Source: Adiantum capillus-veneris (lineage: Eukaryota; Streptophyta; Polypodiopsida; Polypodiales; Pteridaceae). From it: a DNA stretch of 64,000 nt. Below are positions 32,901 to 44,030 of the stretch, piece by piece (within the stretch, counting starts at the first letter, position 1; each line of letters opens with the position of its first letter). The notes beneath the pieces are model-generated. The model saw only the letters and a list, made by a program, of their open reading frames with translations, was not told where the DNA came from and searched no databases. The position numbers and the translations under genes were made by a program. The stretch covers positions 128,650,074-128,714,073 of the forward strand of contig CM043962.1 in NCBI GenBank assembly GCA_014529385.2, written 5' to 3'.

Positions 32901-33687
32901 CATAAGAAGAGGTTGTTGTACCTTTCTTAAAAGAGTATGTGCACAAGGTTCTTGATCGTTTCAACATGCAGAAGGGGAAGGCTTTGAGTACTCCATTGCC
33001 TGCATAATTGAAACTTAGCAAGAACAACTGTCCCAAATCTGCTAAGGAAAAAGTTGTGATGGCTAAGGTTCCTTATGCTTCAGCTTGTGGTAGTCTCATG
33101 TATGCCATGGTGGCTACAAGACCTGAAATTGCACATGCAGTGGAGTTGTCAGTAGATTTATATCTAACCCTGGTAAAAAGCATCGGGATATTGTCAAGTC
33201 GATTCTTAGATACTTGAGTGGCACTGTAGATAGACAGTTATGCTATGGTCATGGAGAGTCATCCATTCAGGGATTTGTAGACAGTGATTATGCAGGTTGT
33301 GTTGACAGTCGTAAATCAACAACAGGTTGGATTTTCACAATTGCTGGTTTTGCTATTTCTTGGAGATTCGTTCTTCAAGACTCTACATCCATTTCTACCA
33401 CAGAGGCAGAGTATGTTGCATTGAGTGAGGCATGCAAAGAAGCTATTTGTCTTTCTCGCCTAGTGAAAGATCTTGGATTGGAGCAGTGTACACTAGTTCT
33501 TCATTGTGATAGTTAAAGTGCTATTGCCTTGGCTAACAACCCAGTGTTTCATTCCAGAAAGAAACACATTGATGTGCGTTATCACTTCAATCGTGAATGC
33601 ATGGCAAACAAGAGCCTTGATTTAGTGAAGATTCCTACGTCAAAGAATAGAGCGGATGCACTCACTAAAAGTATTTCTAGTCATTAG
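29901..33687 (+). pseudogene. copia-B gag-pol remains
   Basis: Gag starts MSTSKDRDIYDIKKFDGTNF and reaches a stop at 30153-30155. The next gag piece (IFFLCSLPPSWD) follows at once, so the usual middle of gag is deleted. Then: knuckle remnant CDKFGHIKKDC (frameshifted, first Cys lost); protease WILDSSASLHVTPHR (D-S-S for D-S-G); integrase with HSDLCGT and RSDNGGEY; RT with QMDVITTLLHGDLEEEIYM and YVDDMLIA; RNase H with STTEAEYVALSEA and HIDVRYHF. Stops at e.g. 32558-32560 and 33514-33516, plus frameshifts, kill the polyprotein. It is similar to copia-1 in domain order but a different family. Confidence 0.93.
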
Positions 33688-33767
33688 TTTCAGCACCGTC
33701 GTGAGTTTGATGGGCATTGGGTGAAGAGTGGTTCTCTTCCATTCTTATGGTCTCCCACTTTGGCCAT

Positions 33768-33779
33768 CAAGTGGGAGAA
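33768..33779 (+). promoter_or_regulatory. copia-B polypurine tract
   Basis: AAGTGGGAGAA just before the TGTTAGG start of the 3' LTR. Confidence 0.8.
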
Positions 33780-34040
33780 TGTTAGGTTTAATGGCGATGT
33801 GGCCGACTGCCCATCACTAACTTCTACTAACCCTAAGTGTATAGTTATACACTTGTGTGAGCCACTAACACTAAGTACAATGTGTGTTGTGCCTCAGTGC
33901 ATAAGATAGAGAAGAAAGAAAGGGGACACACAGTACGTGTTGGCTCTCCCCCTCCAACCTGTGTGTATGGCTATGGTGGTGCGTGTGCGAGTGTGTGTTT
34001 CTTCTTCCGCTTCCGCTGTGCTCGCGGCTCCTCCCCTTCA
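33780..34040 (+). repeat. copia-B 3' LTR
   Basis: Begins TGTTAGG, ends CCCCTTCA. Partner of 28517-28767. Confidence 0.93.
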
Positions 34041-34045
34041 GTATG

Positions 34046-34900
34046 CCATTGCGAACTATGATGGAAGCATGTGCATTTGCTAAGTGGGGTATAGACTTTG
34101 TCAGTCCAATACATATAATACTCAAGTGTAATATATTATTGTGGCCACATATTACTTGACCAAATGGGATGAGGTAAGATCCACTTGGAAGAACTATGCT
34201 CAAACCATTGCAACATTCTTGTATGAGTGCATATTCATGCCATACAGACTTCCTATTGAATTGGTAAGTGATAGAGGAACACATTTTTTCTAAATGAGGC
34301 GATAGAGCACTAGTTGAACGAGTTTATGGTGGTCCATAACAAATATGCACCCTATCATCCTCAAGAAAATGGTTAAGTTGAACATACAAACAAAATCCCG
34401 AGCTTGGTGTTAACCAAGATTGTTAGTATGGGAAGAACTGATTGGGAAATGCATCTTCATTGTGGGCTTATAGAGTGCCAATTCCAAAAAGCTTTGAATG
34501 CAACTCCCTTTAATTTAGTCTATGGACTAGATGCAATATTTCCCATGGAATTCTTGCTACCCACTTAGAGTTGGACACAAATTAAAATGGTTGGTCACGA
34601 GTTGTCAGAACAACTAGAGGACTTAGAGCGACTAGATGAACAGAGGCTAGCGGCCATAGCCCATATATGCGCAAAAAAGGAAACAAAAATAGTTCTTTGA
34701 CTCACATTTGTTAACAAATATCTTCAAACAAGGGGACTTGGTACTAGTTTACTCCCTATAATAACACATCCCCAAACTCAAGAAGAAGGGACATGGTCCT
34801 TTTGTCATTGAAAATGTTTCACTGAGTGGGGCTTTAGTCGATGTCATCTTTGGAAATACCATCTATAATTAACTAACGACCTCTTGCAAAGGATGCATGC
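34046..34900 (+). pseudogene. Gypsy-A integrase core and C-terminal domain, right of copia-B
   Basis: In shifting frames: KWGIDFV (first Asp), YLTKWDE, PIELVSDRGTHF (second Asp), YHPQENG (Glu region), LNATPFNLVYG, and the C-terminal KKGHGPFVIENVSLSGA. These are the usual core and C-terminal motifs of gypsy integrase. Several stops (e.g. the TAA codons near 34291 and 34375) show it is dead. With the piece at 28040-28516 it forms one interrupted domain. Confidence 0.85.
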
Positions 34901-35119
34901 AACAAAAGAATCAAGTTCAAACGAAAACAAGTGATTGGTGAAGCACAAGAAGAAGCAGGCATTTGAATACTGAAGCGAAAAGCGGCAATGTGACCAATCC
35001 CTAAAGTTTTACCACTCAATACCCTTCAAGTTCACCATCACTACTTTACTCAATCCTTAGATGATGATTAAGTGGGGACATATGATGAATGACTGGATGG
35101 ACTAGATCTGCAAATAACA

Positions 35120-35428
35120 GTGACACCAAAAGATGAATTCAAAGTCAAAGCACTAGCCAACATCAGTGTACGACTCAATGATGTCAACTATTTGACATAC
35201 AAAACAATAATAACCCAACCGCTAAAATATTGCAGAGCCAAAGTTAAGGGATGTCATAAAGAGTTCACACTGACATTGGGTTTGATTAATCTCAACATCT
35301 TTGTGCATGGATCTATGTGCCCACGCACCTTTATTTGCATTCCTGATGAGCATATGAATGAGGATATGGTGTTAGGAGTCCTATGGATACCTATAAAGCT
35401 GTTCAAAATAGGGATGAAAAGGTTTTAG
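35120..35428 (+). pseudogene. Unrecognised ORF, retropepsin-like outline without active site
   Basis: 102 codons with KVKALANISVRLND at the start and EDMVLGVLWI near the end. That ending looks like the 'D-VLG-PW' strand of a retroviral-type protease. No D-S/T-G is present, so no enzyme function can be claimed. It follows the integrase C-terminal part of gypsy-A on the same strand by ~220 bp. It could be a remnant of a second element or an extra 3' ORF. Confidence 0.35.
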
Positions 35429-35464
35429 ACTTAACAATCAAGGACAAATAGTTAAGAATACCAT

Positions 35465-36244
35465 TTGATCATAGCCGTGAGGAGCGGAAAGCCGCTCTCA
35501 AGACTCCTATGGTGCAAAAAAGCAGGAACAACTCCAACCCAATATTCACTACTTGACATCGAATCCATCCTCATAATCATGGCATGCAAGGAACCGAGCA
35601 ATTTTGGGTATCTAAAACCCAATTCACCAACAATCCTAAGCAGATATGGGAGCCTAAAGAATTTTTGAATAGTAAGGAGATGTCATCACTTATGCCACCC
35701 TATCAACCGCAACAACGACCATTAAAGTCACGGCTAGCTCAATGGATTTGGAGACTTAAGCAAAAACCCAAATTCAAGCCCAAACAGAAGACCGAATGTA
35801 AAGCAAAATTCAAGGCAAAGCCAGGAGCGGTTTGTGTATAAATGGGTACCAAAGCCTCAACCAACACCAACAACACCACCCACAACAATGCCAACTACTT
35901 CCAACACAAAAACTACAAAATATGTGCACATCACTATCAAGGAACGAGCACAACTACTACAATATTTTCTCTTTAAGAGAGTTAACCAACTGAATGCTTG
36001 GCCATCAAAAACCCTTGAGTATACCACTCAAGACCAACCTCTTGCACAACATAGTATTTCCAATTGCATTCACCTCAATAGCATGATAGGGCCAATCTCG
36101 GCCATGCATAGACACAACTTTGTCACCCATGCACTGCACAACCCGGGCTACACTCTGTTGTCCCCGAGGTCTCAGGCATGGAGGGGGGGAGGCATTCTTA
36201 ATGCAGACTCAAATATCAGCAACAAATTAAGAAAAGGACAATAA
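35465..36244 (+). pseudogene. Low-complexity ORFs downstream of gypsy-A integrase
   Basis: Overlapping frames 35584-35841 and 35834-36244 read as one protein with a shift. The first is Lys/Gln/Pro-rich (KPKFKPKQKTECKAKF), the second starts YKWVPKPQPTPTTPP and is Thr/Pro-rich. No known domain. Composition suits a disordered linker of a gag-like protein. Confidence 0.35.
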
Positions 36245-37600
36245 TTTGAAGTGCTTGATTATTAATGTGTGGATTTTTGTTACTCAAGAGTAAAATTTCC
36301 TTATAAGCAAACAAATAGGGAATATGTAACACGATAATCCCTAAGTGTGCGTGTAAATTATGTAAATATCACCAAAAAAAACCCAAAAACATTTCATTTT
36401 TTACTCTTTTTGCGCGTTTTTGGTCGAAAAAGTGATCAAAATGGAGCAATCCAAAAATATGGCCAAGTACTAAAATTAGGTGTCTTTTCACAGTTTTAGG
36501 TATGGGGTCCTATTTTTTGGAGTAATTTTGTAATTTTCTTAATAATTAGGTAAATAATAATAAATAAATGCCAAACAAATCCAGATGGAGAAACGGAAGG
36601 AACCATGATGATTAGGAAACAGAGACAGACAACTAGGTCAAATCTTGTGTGATTCTGAGGTTGGTGGCGGAAAGCCTAAATTAGGCCCACAAGCCTGATT
36701 TTGTAAAACCTTTGGAAATGGAGAAATCAAAATCCAGATCAAGTGATTTTTGAAAGAAAAGTATATTTCACAATCTAGTAGGACTTAGGGGGTTTGAGAG
36801 GAAATGAATCGAGAAGCCCAGGTATGTATAGTCAAAGTAGGCTAAAAGTAGTCTCATTTTCACTTGCCTACTTTGGGAGAGAGCTCTTGGTGACCTTCCT
36901 GTGCATGACTTCTGCACCTTCTAGAAACCACCACAATACACCGTCTCACATGAGACATAAGGGGTGAGTTCCTAACCTACTAATGAACGTTTTTAATCAT
37001 GTCTTCAAGGTCGGGAAGGGCCTAGAAAAACCCTAGGTTAGCAGAATCTCCTCAGGGAAAGCGAGTGTAAACATGACTGTATCAACCGACTCAGCCCACT
37101 AGAAGTTACCAAACTTGAAAGGGGGCATATCAAAGACCTATAGAACATTCCCATTTGACTAGATGACCATTTGACCAGGGTCAAGGGGGGTCTATAGATA
37201 ATAATCTTAATTTTGGCATGAGGTTGGAATTCAATTCTGACTTCACAAGGAGCTTCCCCACAAGTAAACTAATCAATGTACTATAGTGGGACTCAAAGAA
37301 ACCATCATCTGATACTTATGGTAATAAAAAATGGCTTGATAGTCAACAAAGCATCATTTTTGAACTACGGCCACAAATCAACTCCAAAATGGACAAAACT
37401 TGAGTACATCTAGATGACCTATGAAATGTGCCCATATGCTTGAAGTGAAAAAAATGGCCGCCACAATGTAGGAGAACCAAAAAAACACCAGAGTCAGAAT
37501 ATTAAGTGTCAAAAATGGTGTTAGCAGCTCAGAAGAACGCCAAGCAGGAGCTAAGTATTACTTACTAGAGGTATAGAACAAGTGTGGATCATAAAAAAAC
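36245..37600. other. Gypsy-A 3' non-coding region, AT-rich
   Basis: No frame with similarity. Continues into the palindrome array at 37626. Confidence 0.4.
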
Positions 37601-37625
37601 CAACTTGGTAAATATTTGCATCACT

Positions 37626-38243
37626 AGATATTAATCGCGATTAATATCTCATGGGTTCAAACTGGCACCTGCCTGCATTTTTTCACTTTAGGACCCTTCC
37701 ACATGTTGTGCAACCAAATACCCCTATGATGCAAAAAATTCACTCGCTCAATGACTCCAAAGCCAAAAAACGCACTCACTTTGCACAAAGCCAAATTTGA
37801 CACCAAATAACACTCATGCGTTTGAAAAATTAGCAAGTCACATTCAAAGCTTGGGGACACCATGAACAAACACCCCATAACTTGAAAATACCAAAAAGTC
37901 CAACACATGTGCACCAAGGTATTAATCGCGATTAATATCTCTAGGGCAAAAAATGACTTGACTTGGCAAAATTTGGTCATCACGTCATCACCAGCTCAAG
38001 CATACTCTTACTAGCCCACACACCAAATTTCTAGCCAAATGGACATTTAAAGCATGTGCACCATCGTTTTATCACTTCCAGAAGCCTTCTAGCCAAAAAT
38101 TGGTCCAGATCTAGTGTTTTTGCATCCATATACTTCCAAAATCAAAATCCCATCAATATCCAATGCCCTTGATCCAAGTGCACAGGTAGAACTAAAAAAT
38201 GAAGTCAGAATGATGGTCCAACTATTAATTGTGATTAATATCT
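37626..38243. repeat. Palindrome array of gypsy-A (3 copies, ~291-303 bp apart)
   Basis: 37626-37649 is a perfect 24-bp palindrome (half-site AGATATTAATCG followed by its reverse complement). 37917-37940 matches with one change; 38220-38243 matches with four, including CGCG to TGTG. Start-to-start spacing is 291 and 303 bp. The sequence between copies is not obviously repeated. The core ATCGCGAT is shared with the array at 44554-45689. Confidence 0.92.
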
Positions 38244-38399
38244 ATGCATGAAAATTTTGTTAAAGTTGTTTCTCACTGATCACATTTTGTTTCTAATATT
38301 CTGGCTTTCAACTTCAAAACCATGTGGCCATCTTCCATGGGAAGCTCAAGACACTAGATGGAAAAGCAATAGAAATACAAATGATGGCTAGAGAGATTT

Positions 38400-39445
38400 A
38401 CGATGTGGCAAAGTAACCAGCCTTGGCAGAAGCACACACGCAGCTGGGACTACTAGCCTACTATGAAATGGTGCCATGTGGAGTGGATCTACATAGAACA
38501 TATGAGCTTTAAAGCTCTATCCAAGAAGAGGGAAACTTTTCAATCCAGCACGTTAGGCAGTAGAAGTCCAAATCACCAAAGAGATCATTGCCGAAGCCTT
38601 GAAGTTTCCCACAACAGGTGAATCACCGAGGTCAAGAGAAAAGAAAAGGATTGGTGTGTTTGCAAGGAATACGTCGGTAGCTACATTTTTTAGATATGAT
38701 TCATAAATTGACTGTAGAACCTGTCCGCTCGTTCACCCAACACTTCCACTTTACTGCAAAGAAGCCCAATAGATATACCATTCCAAACCATGCAATTGCA
38801 ACAGCCTTTACAACATCCTTGAAAATCAAGTTGCCTATGCCACTCGACCATGCCCAATATGTGCTCAACGCACTCCAAAGTACAAAGAAGAGCACATGCA
38901 TCAAATACTTGGGAACACTAAAAGTCCTTACACGTATAGCTTATCATGCAATAGGAATGGCGGACAATTTACCACTTGCCCTTGACCAAAATGCTTGGCT
39001 TCTCGCTGGAGTCAAAAATGAGGAGGAGGAAGAAGAAGAACCGAAGGTACCAGCACTGAGACTGAGATGGTCTACAAGATGAAATGTATTACCCTCAGAA
39101 GGAGATAGTGATGAAAGTGATGAGAAACAGAGTGACTCTGAAGGGGACAAACCTTCTAGAAGTGCATCAGAGCCCTCAGAGACAGAAGAAGAAAAGAAGA
39201 GAAAAGCTAAAGGAAAGCAAAAAGTGGAGGAACTTGCTGCTAAAAGAAGAAAAGTGCCAGCACTGATATTGAGGAGCCAACACAGAGAGCGGTCCCCCCT
39301 AGAAAGAGAAAGAGAGGCTTTTGAGAGGGAAAGAGGCCTAGCAGGTGATTTTGAAGGGTTTTGGAAGCCAAAGCCAACTAAACTACACACAAAAAATCCC
39401 ATGTATCAATCTAGGCAAGATCCCCTTGACGATATTGAAAGGTGA
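38400..39445 (+). pseudogene. Extra 3' ORF of gypsy-A, N-terminal part
   Basis: Frame 38696-39082 (HKLTVEPVRSFTQHFHFTAKKPNRYTIPNHAIATAF ... IGMADNLP) is the best preserved segment. Upstream, 38400-38690 continues the same protein in other frames. It has the flavour of the N-terminal domain of plant retrotransposon extra ORFs (Ogre ORF1 or Athila env-like), but I cannot name a family. It is followed by acidic EEEEEEEPK and a Lys/Arg/Glu-rich stretch to ~39445. Same strand as the integrase and before the polypurine tract. Confidence 0.45.
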
Positions 39446-40673
39446 AGAAGAAAGATGAAGAGAGGAAAGAGAAGCTGAGACAACCAATGTTCCTTCACCT
39501 CCACCAAAAGTTCAAGAAACTACAAAATCTCCTTCACCTATCCATGAGAAACAAACACATGAAGAAGCACCTGCGAAGGAGAATTAAGAGCCCAAACCAG
39601 CAAGTGAAAAAAAACCCATCAATAAAGACACGCCAACAGAAGAAGCTCAAGATGTCCAAACAACAACGAAAAACAAGACATAGTAGAGCCCCTTGCTATT
39701 TCAAAACAAACAACAAAATAAGTCAAAGAAGAGCCAAATACAACGAAAGAAACCGAGGAGGAAACCACCAGAGTCAAGGAAGGAGAACACGCAAAAGTTT
39801 CCATGTCTAGGATAAAGGGCTTAGAAGATATCGAGGAATACACTCACTATGCTCATCAAATTTTGGAAAAGCTAAAAACTGAAGAGTATCGTCACCATAA
39901 GCAAGTCTAGTATGCGGAAGTCGCTCAACAAATACTAGAAGAGCGTGTACAAGTATCCGATGCATTTTTAGAGGAGTACAAAGCTCTCCATGAATCTTCA
40001 CATGCAAAAATTCAAAGACTCCAAGAATGGATTACAAAGCAGCTAGCAGATCTCTCGGATATGACAAAGCTAGTAGAGTTGACAGCTGCAAAGGAAGGAC
40101 AAGAAAAGAAAATCAAAGAATTATATTCTACAATCCTTGATACCAATGCACATGTCCAGTGGTTGCAAATGAAACTTGGCGTCACCAACCTGCAAGTGGC
40201 ACAAGTAGAGGCTCAATTGAAGGATCAAAGTGATTTGCTAAGTTAAAAGAAAATCCCATAGTGCTTACACTCCAAGGCTCAGACCTCGCCTATCAGGCAA
40301 TGGAAAAGCAATTCAAAGATCTCAAAATTGAGTTGAAGTTGGAGCACATGCAAAGGAGAGAACTCTCACTCAGCTTCATGAACAAAGAAGACCACTATCA
40401 AAAGCAAATAGCTAAACTCCAAGCTGAGTTGGAAGCTTCCAAAAAGCAGTCCATGAAGAAGGAACAACCAAGCCAGTAGTGCCAGAAATGGAAGCTCTCC
40501 AATTCTTGCAGAGTATAGATCCAACAAAAACTTCCACCACTATCCAAGAGGAGGAAAGAGTAGATCCAGTGCCTGAAGGGCCATTGGACAATTTTACGAC
40601 AAAAACTAAAAAAGAGTTGAAGGTTCACATAGCTCAAGAAACGACAGACATATGGAAAGAAGCTATGGAATAG
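39442..40673 (+). pseudogene. Extra 3' ORF of gypsy-A, charged and coiled-coil part
   Basis: Frames 39442-39810 (Lys/Arg/Gln-rich), 40061-40246 and 40261-40479 carry heptad-like Leu/Ile/Val patterning (ELTAAKEGQEKKIKELYSTI, AKLQAELEASKKQ), typical of a coiled coil. In-frame stops (39907-39909, 40243-40245, 40477-40479) break it. With the preceding feature this would be a protein of several hundred residues. Function unknown. Confidence 0.5.
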
Positions 40674-41558
40674 CAAGAAAGAATCTTGCATTCTGCCAAT
40701 GTAGCACAACTCACGTCACAAAAAATATAGCTACATGGCATTAGTAGTCTAGCCTATCCTCTAATCAAGTATGAAGAGCTCAAGGTGAAAGAAAGACTAG
40801 TCAAGGGCCAAGCTACTGATGCTATGGATCCACATATGGAGAAAGATTTGGCTCAAGAGGCATCCTAGGTATACAATCCTGTATACTCAAGCTCCACCGA
40901 AGATTCGCAAAGATTAGACCCTTTGCCCAATGCCAAGGATCAGAAGCTGGGGAATTCATCAACAAATTCTCAAGAAACATCCTACTTGGCTCAAGTACCC
41001 CAAGCTTACTCCACCTAAAGGTCAGCCTACTAAAGACTATATGCTAAAGATGCTCAGTGAGGCGATGGAGATCTTCAAGCGAATTCTCGATTTGGCATGA
41101 ATCATGTTCATCAAGATTTTTAAAATGATCCTTACATGTATACAAACGGTTCATCAAGCAGAGCACAGTGATGCACCATGGATGGTTTTCTTGGAGGGCA
41201 ACCAAGGGTTATGGTACGACTTATCTAGTCAACCGAGTGATGATGTTCTCTAAGGCTCTTTGCAAGAGCCATGTTTTTGCCGCCATATTATATGAAAATT
41301 TTTGAAGAAGCATTCTACACTGACCTCTTTACATTCCACTCCCACATTTTGGTCCCATGGTGGAAAATCTACGAGCACAATTTGTGGCATACACAGCCAT
41401 GGAGCAAGCATGGAGCTCAGTCAACATGAATTTTTTGACCAAGAACCTATGGATTAAGTACTATGACACCCTCAAAGCTCTAAAGAAGTGACATAAAGCA
41501 TGAAAGCCTAAACATTAACCAATTCTTGGAAGCTGTGTTATGGACGGGGACCCAGATT

Positions 41559-41571
41559 AGGAGGGAGAGAA
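41559..41571 (+). promoter_or_regulatory. Polypurine tract of gypsy-A
   Basis: AGGAGGGAGAGAA immediately before TGTTGGCAGCCC at 41572, the expected arrangement for a 3' LTR start. Confidence 0.7.
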
Positions 41572-42015
41572 TGTTGGCAGCCCAGCTAACAAAGATGATC
41601 TAGAAAGAAGCCAATGATGTAATATTTCATTTTCTCCTCAATTTGGACAATTATAGCCATAATATTTTGTGTTTTATTAACTCTTGAAGCAAGTGCATGT
41701 GTAATTATGAGTCAAATCTAGCGGGGCTATAAGCTTCAAGATTGTACAACTTAAGCTTTAGGCTAAGATAGAGTGGCACATCTCTGTACTTTTGACATAA
41801 AACCTTATGGAAAGGTATAAAATCCAACTTTTGCATTATTTTTGTAAGTCCACTTCGGATAATGAAGCTATGTGCATTTATAGAGAGCTCTGTGTAATCT
41901 CCCTCTTTCTTCTAAAGCTTGTAACTCTCTCGCGAATGGTCTATTTGGAGTGCCGTTACATCCATTGCATTTGTAGGTGAAATCTCTACACGAAATTGTA
42001 AGTTTCCCGCGATGA
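41572..42015 (+). repeat. Gypsy-A right LTR, truncated (contains repeat Y copy 2)
   Basis: Starts TGTTGG after the polypurine tract. 41644-42015 matches 24008-24369, including the TATA box (GGTATAAAA, near 41812). Similarity to the left copy stops after about 42015, so the LTR end is lost or replaced. Confidence 0.65.
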
Positions 42016-42300
42016 AGGTAGCTAAACAAACCAAAATCATCATTATCTATTAGCTTCAAATGCACAACCTTTTATCACATGCATGATTTGTGGAGGGCAT
42101 CTCTTTGATCACGGATGCTAGCATTGTCTCTTAATCATGAGCATGCTTGCTTTTGGGAGAGAGTAGTATGTATTATGGGATCTAATTCCATGAGATAGTT
42201 TCATGGGGTGGCCACTATTTGTTTATATTGATCGCATGAAAAGTAACCAAACAAGCCAAAGCATCATGATTTAGTAGCATCAAAGCTAACCATAAATATG
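42016..42300. repeat. Dispersed repeat X, copy 2, with local duplication
   Basis: 42085-42300 resembles 23775-24000. In addition 42014-42068 and 42238-42295 resemble each other (AGTAACCAAACAAGCC-like wording then TAG(C/T)A(T/G)C(T/A)TCAAA), a local tandem repeat with ~224-bp period. Confidence 0.45.
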
Positions 42301-44012
42301 GTTACTAAGATTCATCACGTAGTCTATTTTTGAGAAGTAAGATAATTTATGCCATTATCCAAATAGAGAAATAAGCAATATAGTGACACATAATACAACA
42401 CCCACAACTTTCTTCTTTAGACCATTCATCCCTAATCATAAGTTATTTACATGTTTTGGCTTTCTTGAATTGTCAATTTCAAATAATATGTGTTGTGTTC
42501 TAGTGCCGACTTGGATTCCTTGACAAAAAAATAATTCTAGTTTGTTTCACATGTTGTGATTCCAAAAATTCTCCATCCAAGTGTTAGTGTTTAGTACTAG
42601 TCTAAGAAACCTCCCTTCAAGCCAAATTCTCTAAAAGGTAGTCATACATAATCTAAAGTTATGGGAAAATACCCTATTGATGAGTCATCGACTGTGATAG
42701 ACATCCATAACATAGCCTTCTGGCACTAACATACTCTTTCGAATACTTAGGAGAGTGATTCAAATGGGGCACAAAGACTCTTTGAGAATGAACATAACAA
42801 GCAAATAAAATATTCCAATCCATCCAAGAAACACCATAACATCAGCTTTGCATGACAATGAAAGTGTATAGAGAATTGAATCAACATAACAACTATAGTA
42901 TGTGACCCATATGTTAGTGCAACTAAAATAGTGCACTATTAATACCATTGAAACTCTTAAATCTGTAACGAAACCTTACCTCTCAATCACTCACAGAAAT
43001 GCATAAAGAGCCGCACAACTCTACTCGTTTATGTATATATAAGCCATAAACTTTCATCATTCTCACATAATGAGATGAAAATACATGAAAAATATCTGTC
43101 TATTTATGAAAGTATAAATTTTGAAAATATGCGATGTTTGGTGGATACAACGGAATGCCACCTAAAAGCCGGATATCTTTTTTTCAAAAGAAGCTATGTA
43201 ATTCTGTTGTTGATGATTCTCAAACTATAATATAGTCTATCATTCCCTATTATCCTCTCCGAGTCTACAAGCCTTGTAAGTGGCCAATGGCCGTGGGAAA
43301 GGTCCCAAGTTTTTTTAAGTCAAAACCCTTCGTTTTGATAAAAACATTATCATTATCTTTGGGATTTATTGGATGTCCACTAAGAGCTGCATTACTGCTA
43401 CAAGTTGTAATCAATCTTTCTCCTTGTTTGGTAATCAGAATTTGATTTCGAATAGCACATCGTGTTCCTTGTCTCTTGCTCTTTAATCTAAGTGTAATCA
43501 TTTTCAATTCTGTCATGGTTTGTGACATCTTGTCTGTGAGCTAAATGTATTGATTTGAGGTCTTAAATGGTTATTTTTTGATGTTTTGACCTTAAAAGAG
43601 TGTTTCTAAGCTTGAAGGAACCTTTCCGTGTAGTTCTGTTTCAGTTTTCTATACATTTTTTGGGATGGATCATGATTTATGTACCTTCTGAGATGACTGC
43701 AAAACTTGGTAGGAATATGCCCGTAGGTGTTGTAACACCTCTTCTTAAGTTTCGTTGCATTTTGAGTTTGTTTGGATGCGGAAAAGGTGTGATGACCTAG
43801 AGCGGTGAGAGTGGACATAGGCTGATTTTCTGACTAGGAAGTGATTGATTTGCTATTGTAGATGTATGAACAATCCTTTAGGTTCACTTCTTTGAGATTG
43901 ACTGTCTCATTGAGTCTCTGTGTCCCATCTCGAGTCACTTCCTTGCGTATTGACATTATGTTAGTACCAGATAGCTATGCTGCAGACGTCCGTCGTGGTG
44001 ATCTGCTAACAT
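42301..44012. other. No gene; probably includes the 5' LTR of gypsy-C
   Basis: AT-rich with short random frames. The stretch ends in CTGCTAACA at 44003-44011, an LTR-like end directly before a primer site, so its last part is probably a 5' LTR. A matching TGTTAG start (e.g. 42583) cannot be confirmed. Confidence 0.4.
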
Positions 44013-44030
44013 TGGTGCCACTGTCAGGGA
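44013..44030 (+). promoter_or_regulatory. Degenerate tRNA-Asp-type primer-binding site of gypsy-C
   Basis: TGGTGCCACTGTCAGGGA compared with TGGCGCCGTTGTCGGGGA: 14 of 18 match, all four differences are transitions. Confidence 0.65.

Larger units (their letters stand above)
28517..34040 (+). mobile_element. Complete Ty1/copia element copia-B, nested in gypsy-A
   Basis: LTRs 28517-28767 and 33780-34040 flank gag-pol remains. The PBS (TGGTACCAGAG, 28770-28780) and polypurine tract (about 33768-33779) are in the right places. The flanks GCATG (28512-28516) and GTATG (34041-34045) are a 5-bp target duplication with one C to T change. With the element removed, the gypsy-A integrase frame reads on through the junction. 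The coding region has many stops, a gag deletion and changed catalytic motifs, so the element is old. Confidence 0.93.
24008..42015 (+). mobile_element. Large decayed Ty3/gypsy element (gypsy-A) with nested copia-B
   Basis: Plus-strand order: repeat Y/LTR end, tRNA-Asp-like PBS, leader, gag remains and protease (25789-26705), acidic/basic linker, partial RT (27511-28015), integrase pieces (28055-28516), copia-B, integrase continued (34046-34900), extra ORFs and palindrome array (35120-38243), coiled-coil ORF region (38400-40900), polypurine tract (41559-41571) and a right LTR beginning TGTTGG at 41572 with repeat Y. The PBS type and extra 3' ORFs fit the Tat/Athila/Ogre branch. Unity of the whole as one element is inferred from the order and strand; a further hidden nested element cannot be excluded. 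Confidence 0.65.

Noticed and set aside
37626-38243. Palindrome array as a CRISPR array
   Set aside because: Spacing is ~300 bp, repeats are short palindromes, there are no cas genes, and the context is plant retrotransposon.
38944-39402. Minus-strand Ser/Leu-rich ORF of 152 codons
   Set aside because: Complement of the charged Lys/Glu-rich coding stretch of the plus-strand element ORF. Composition is explained by that.
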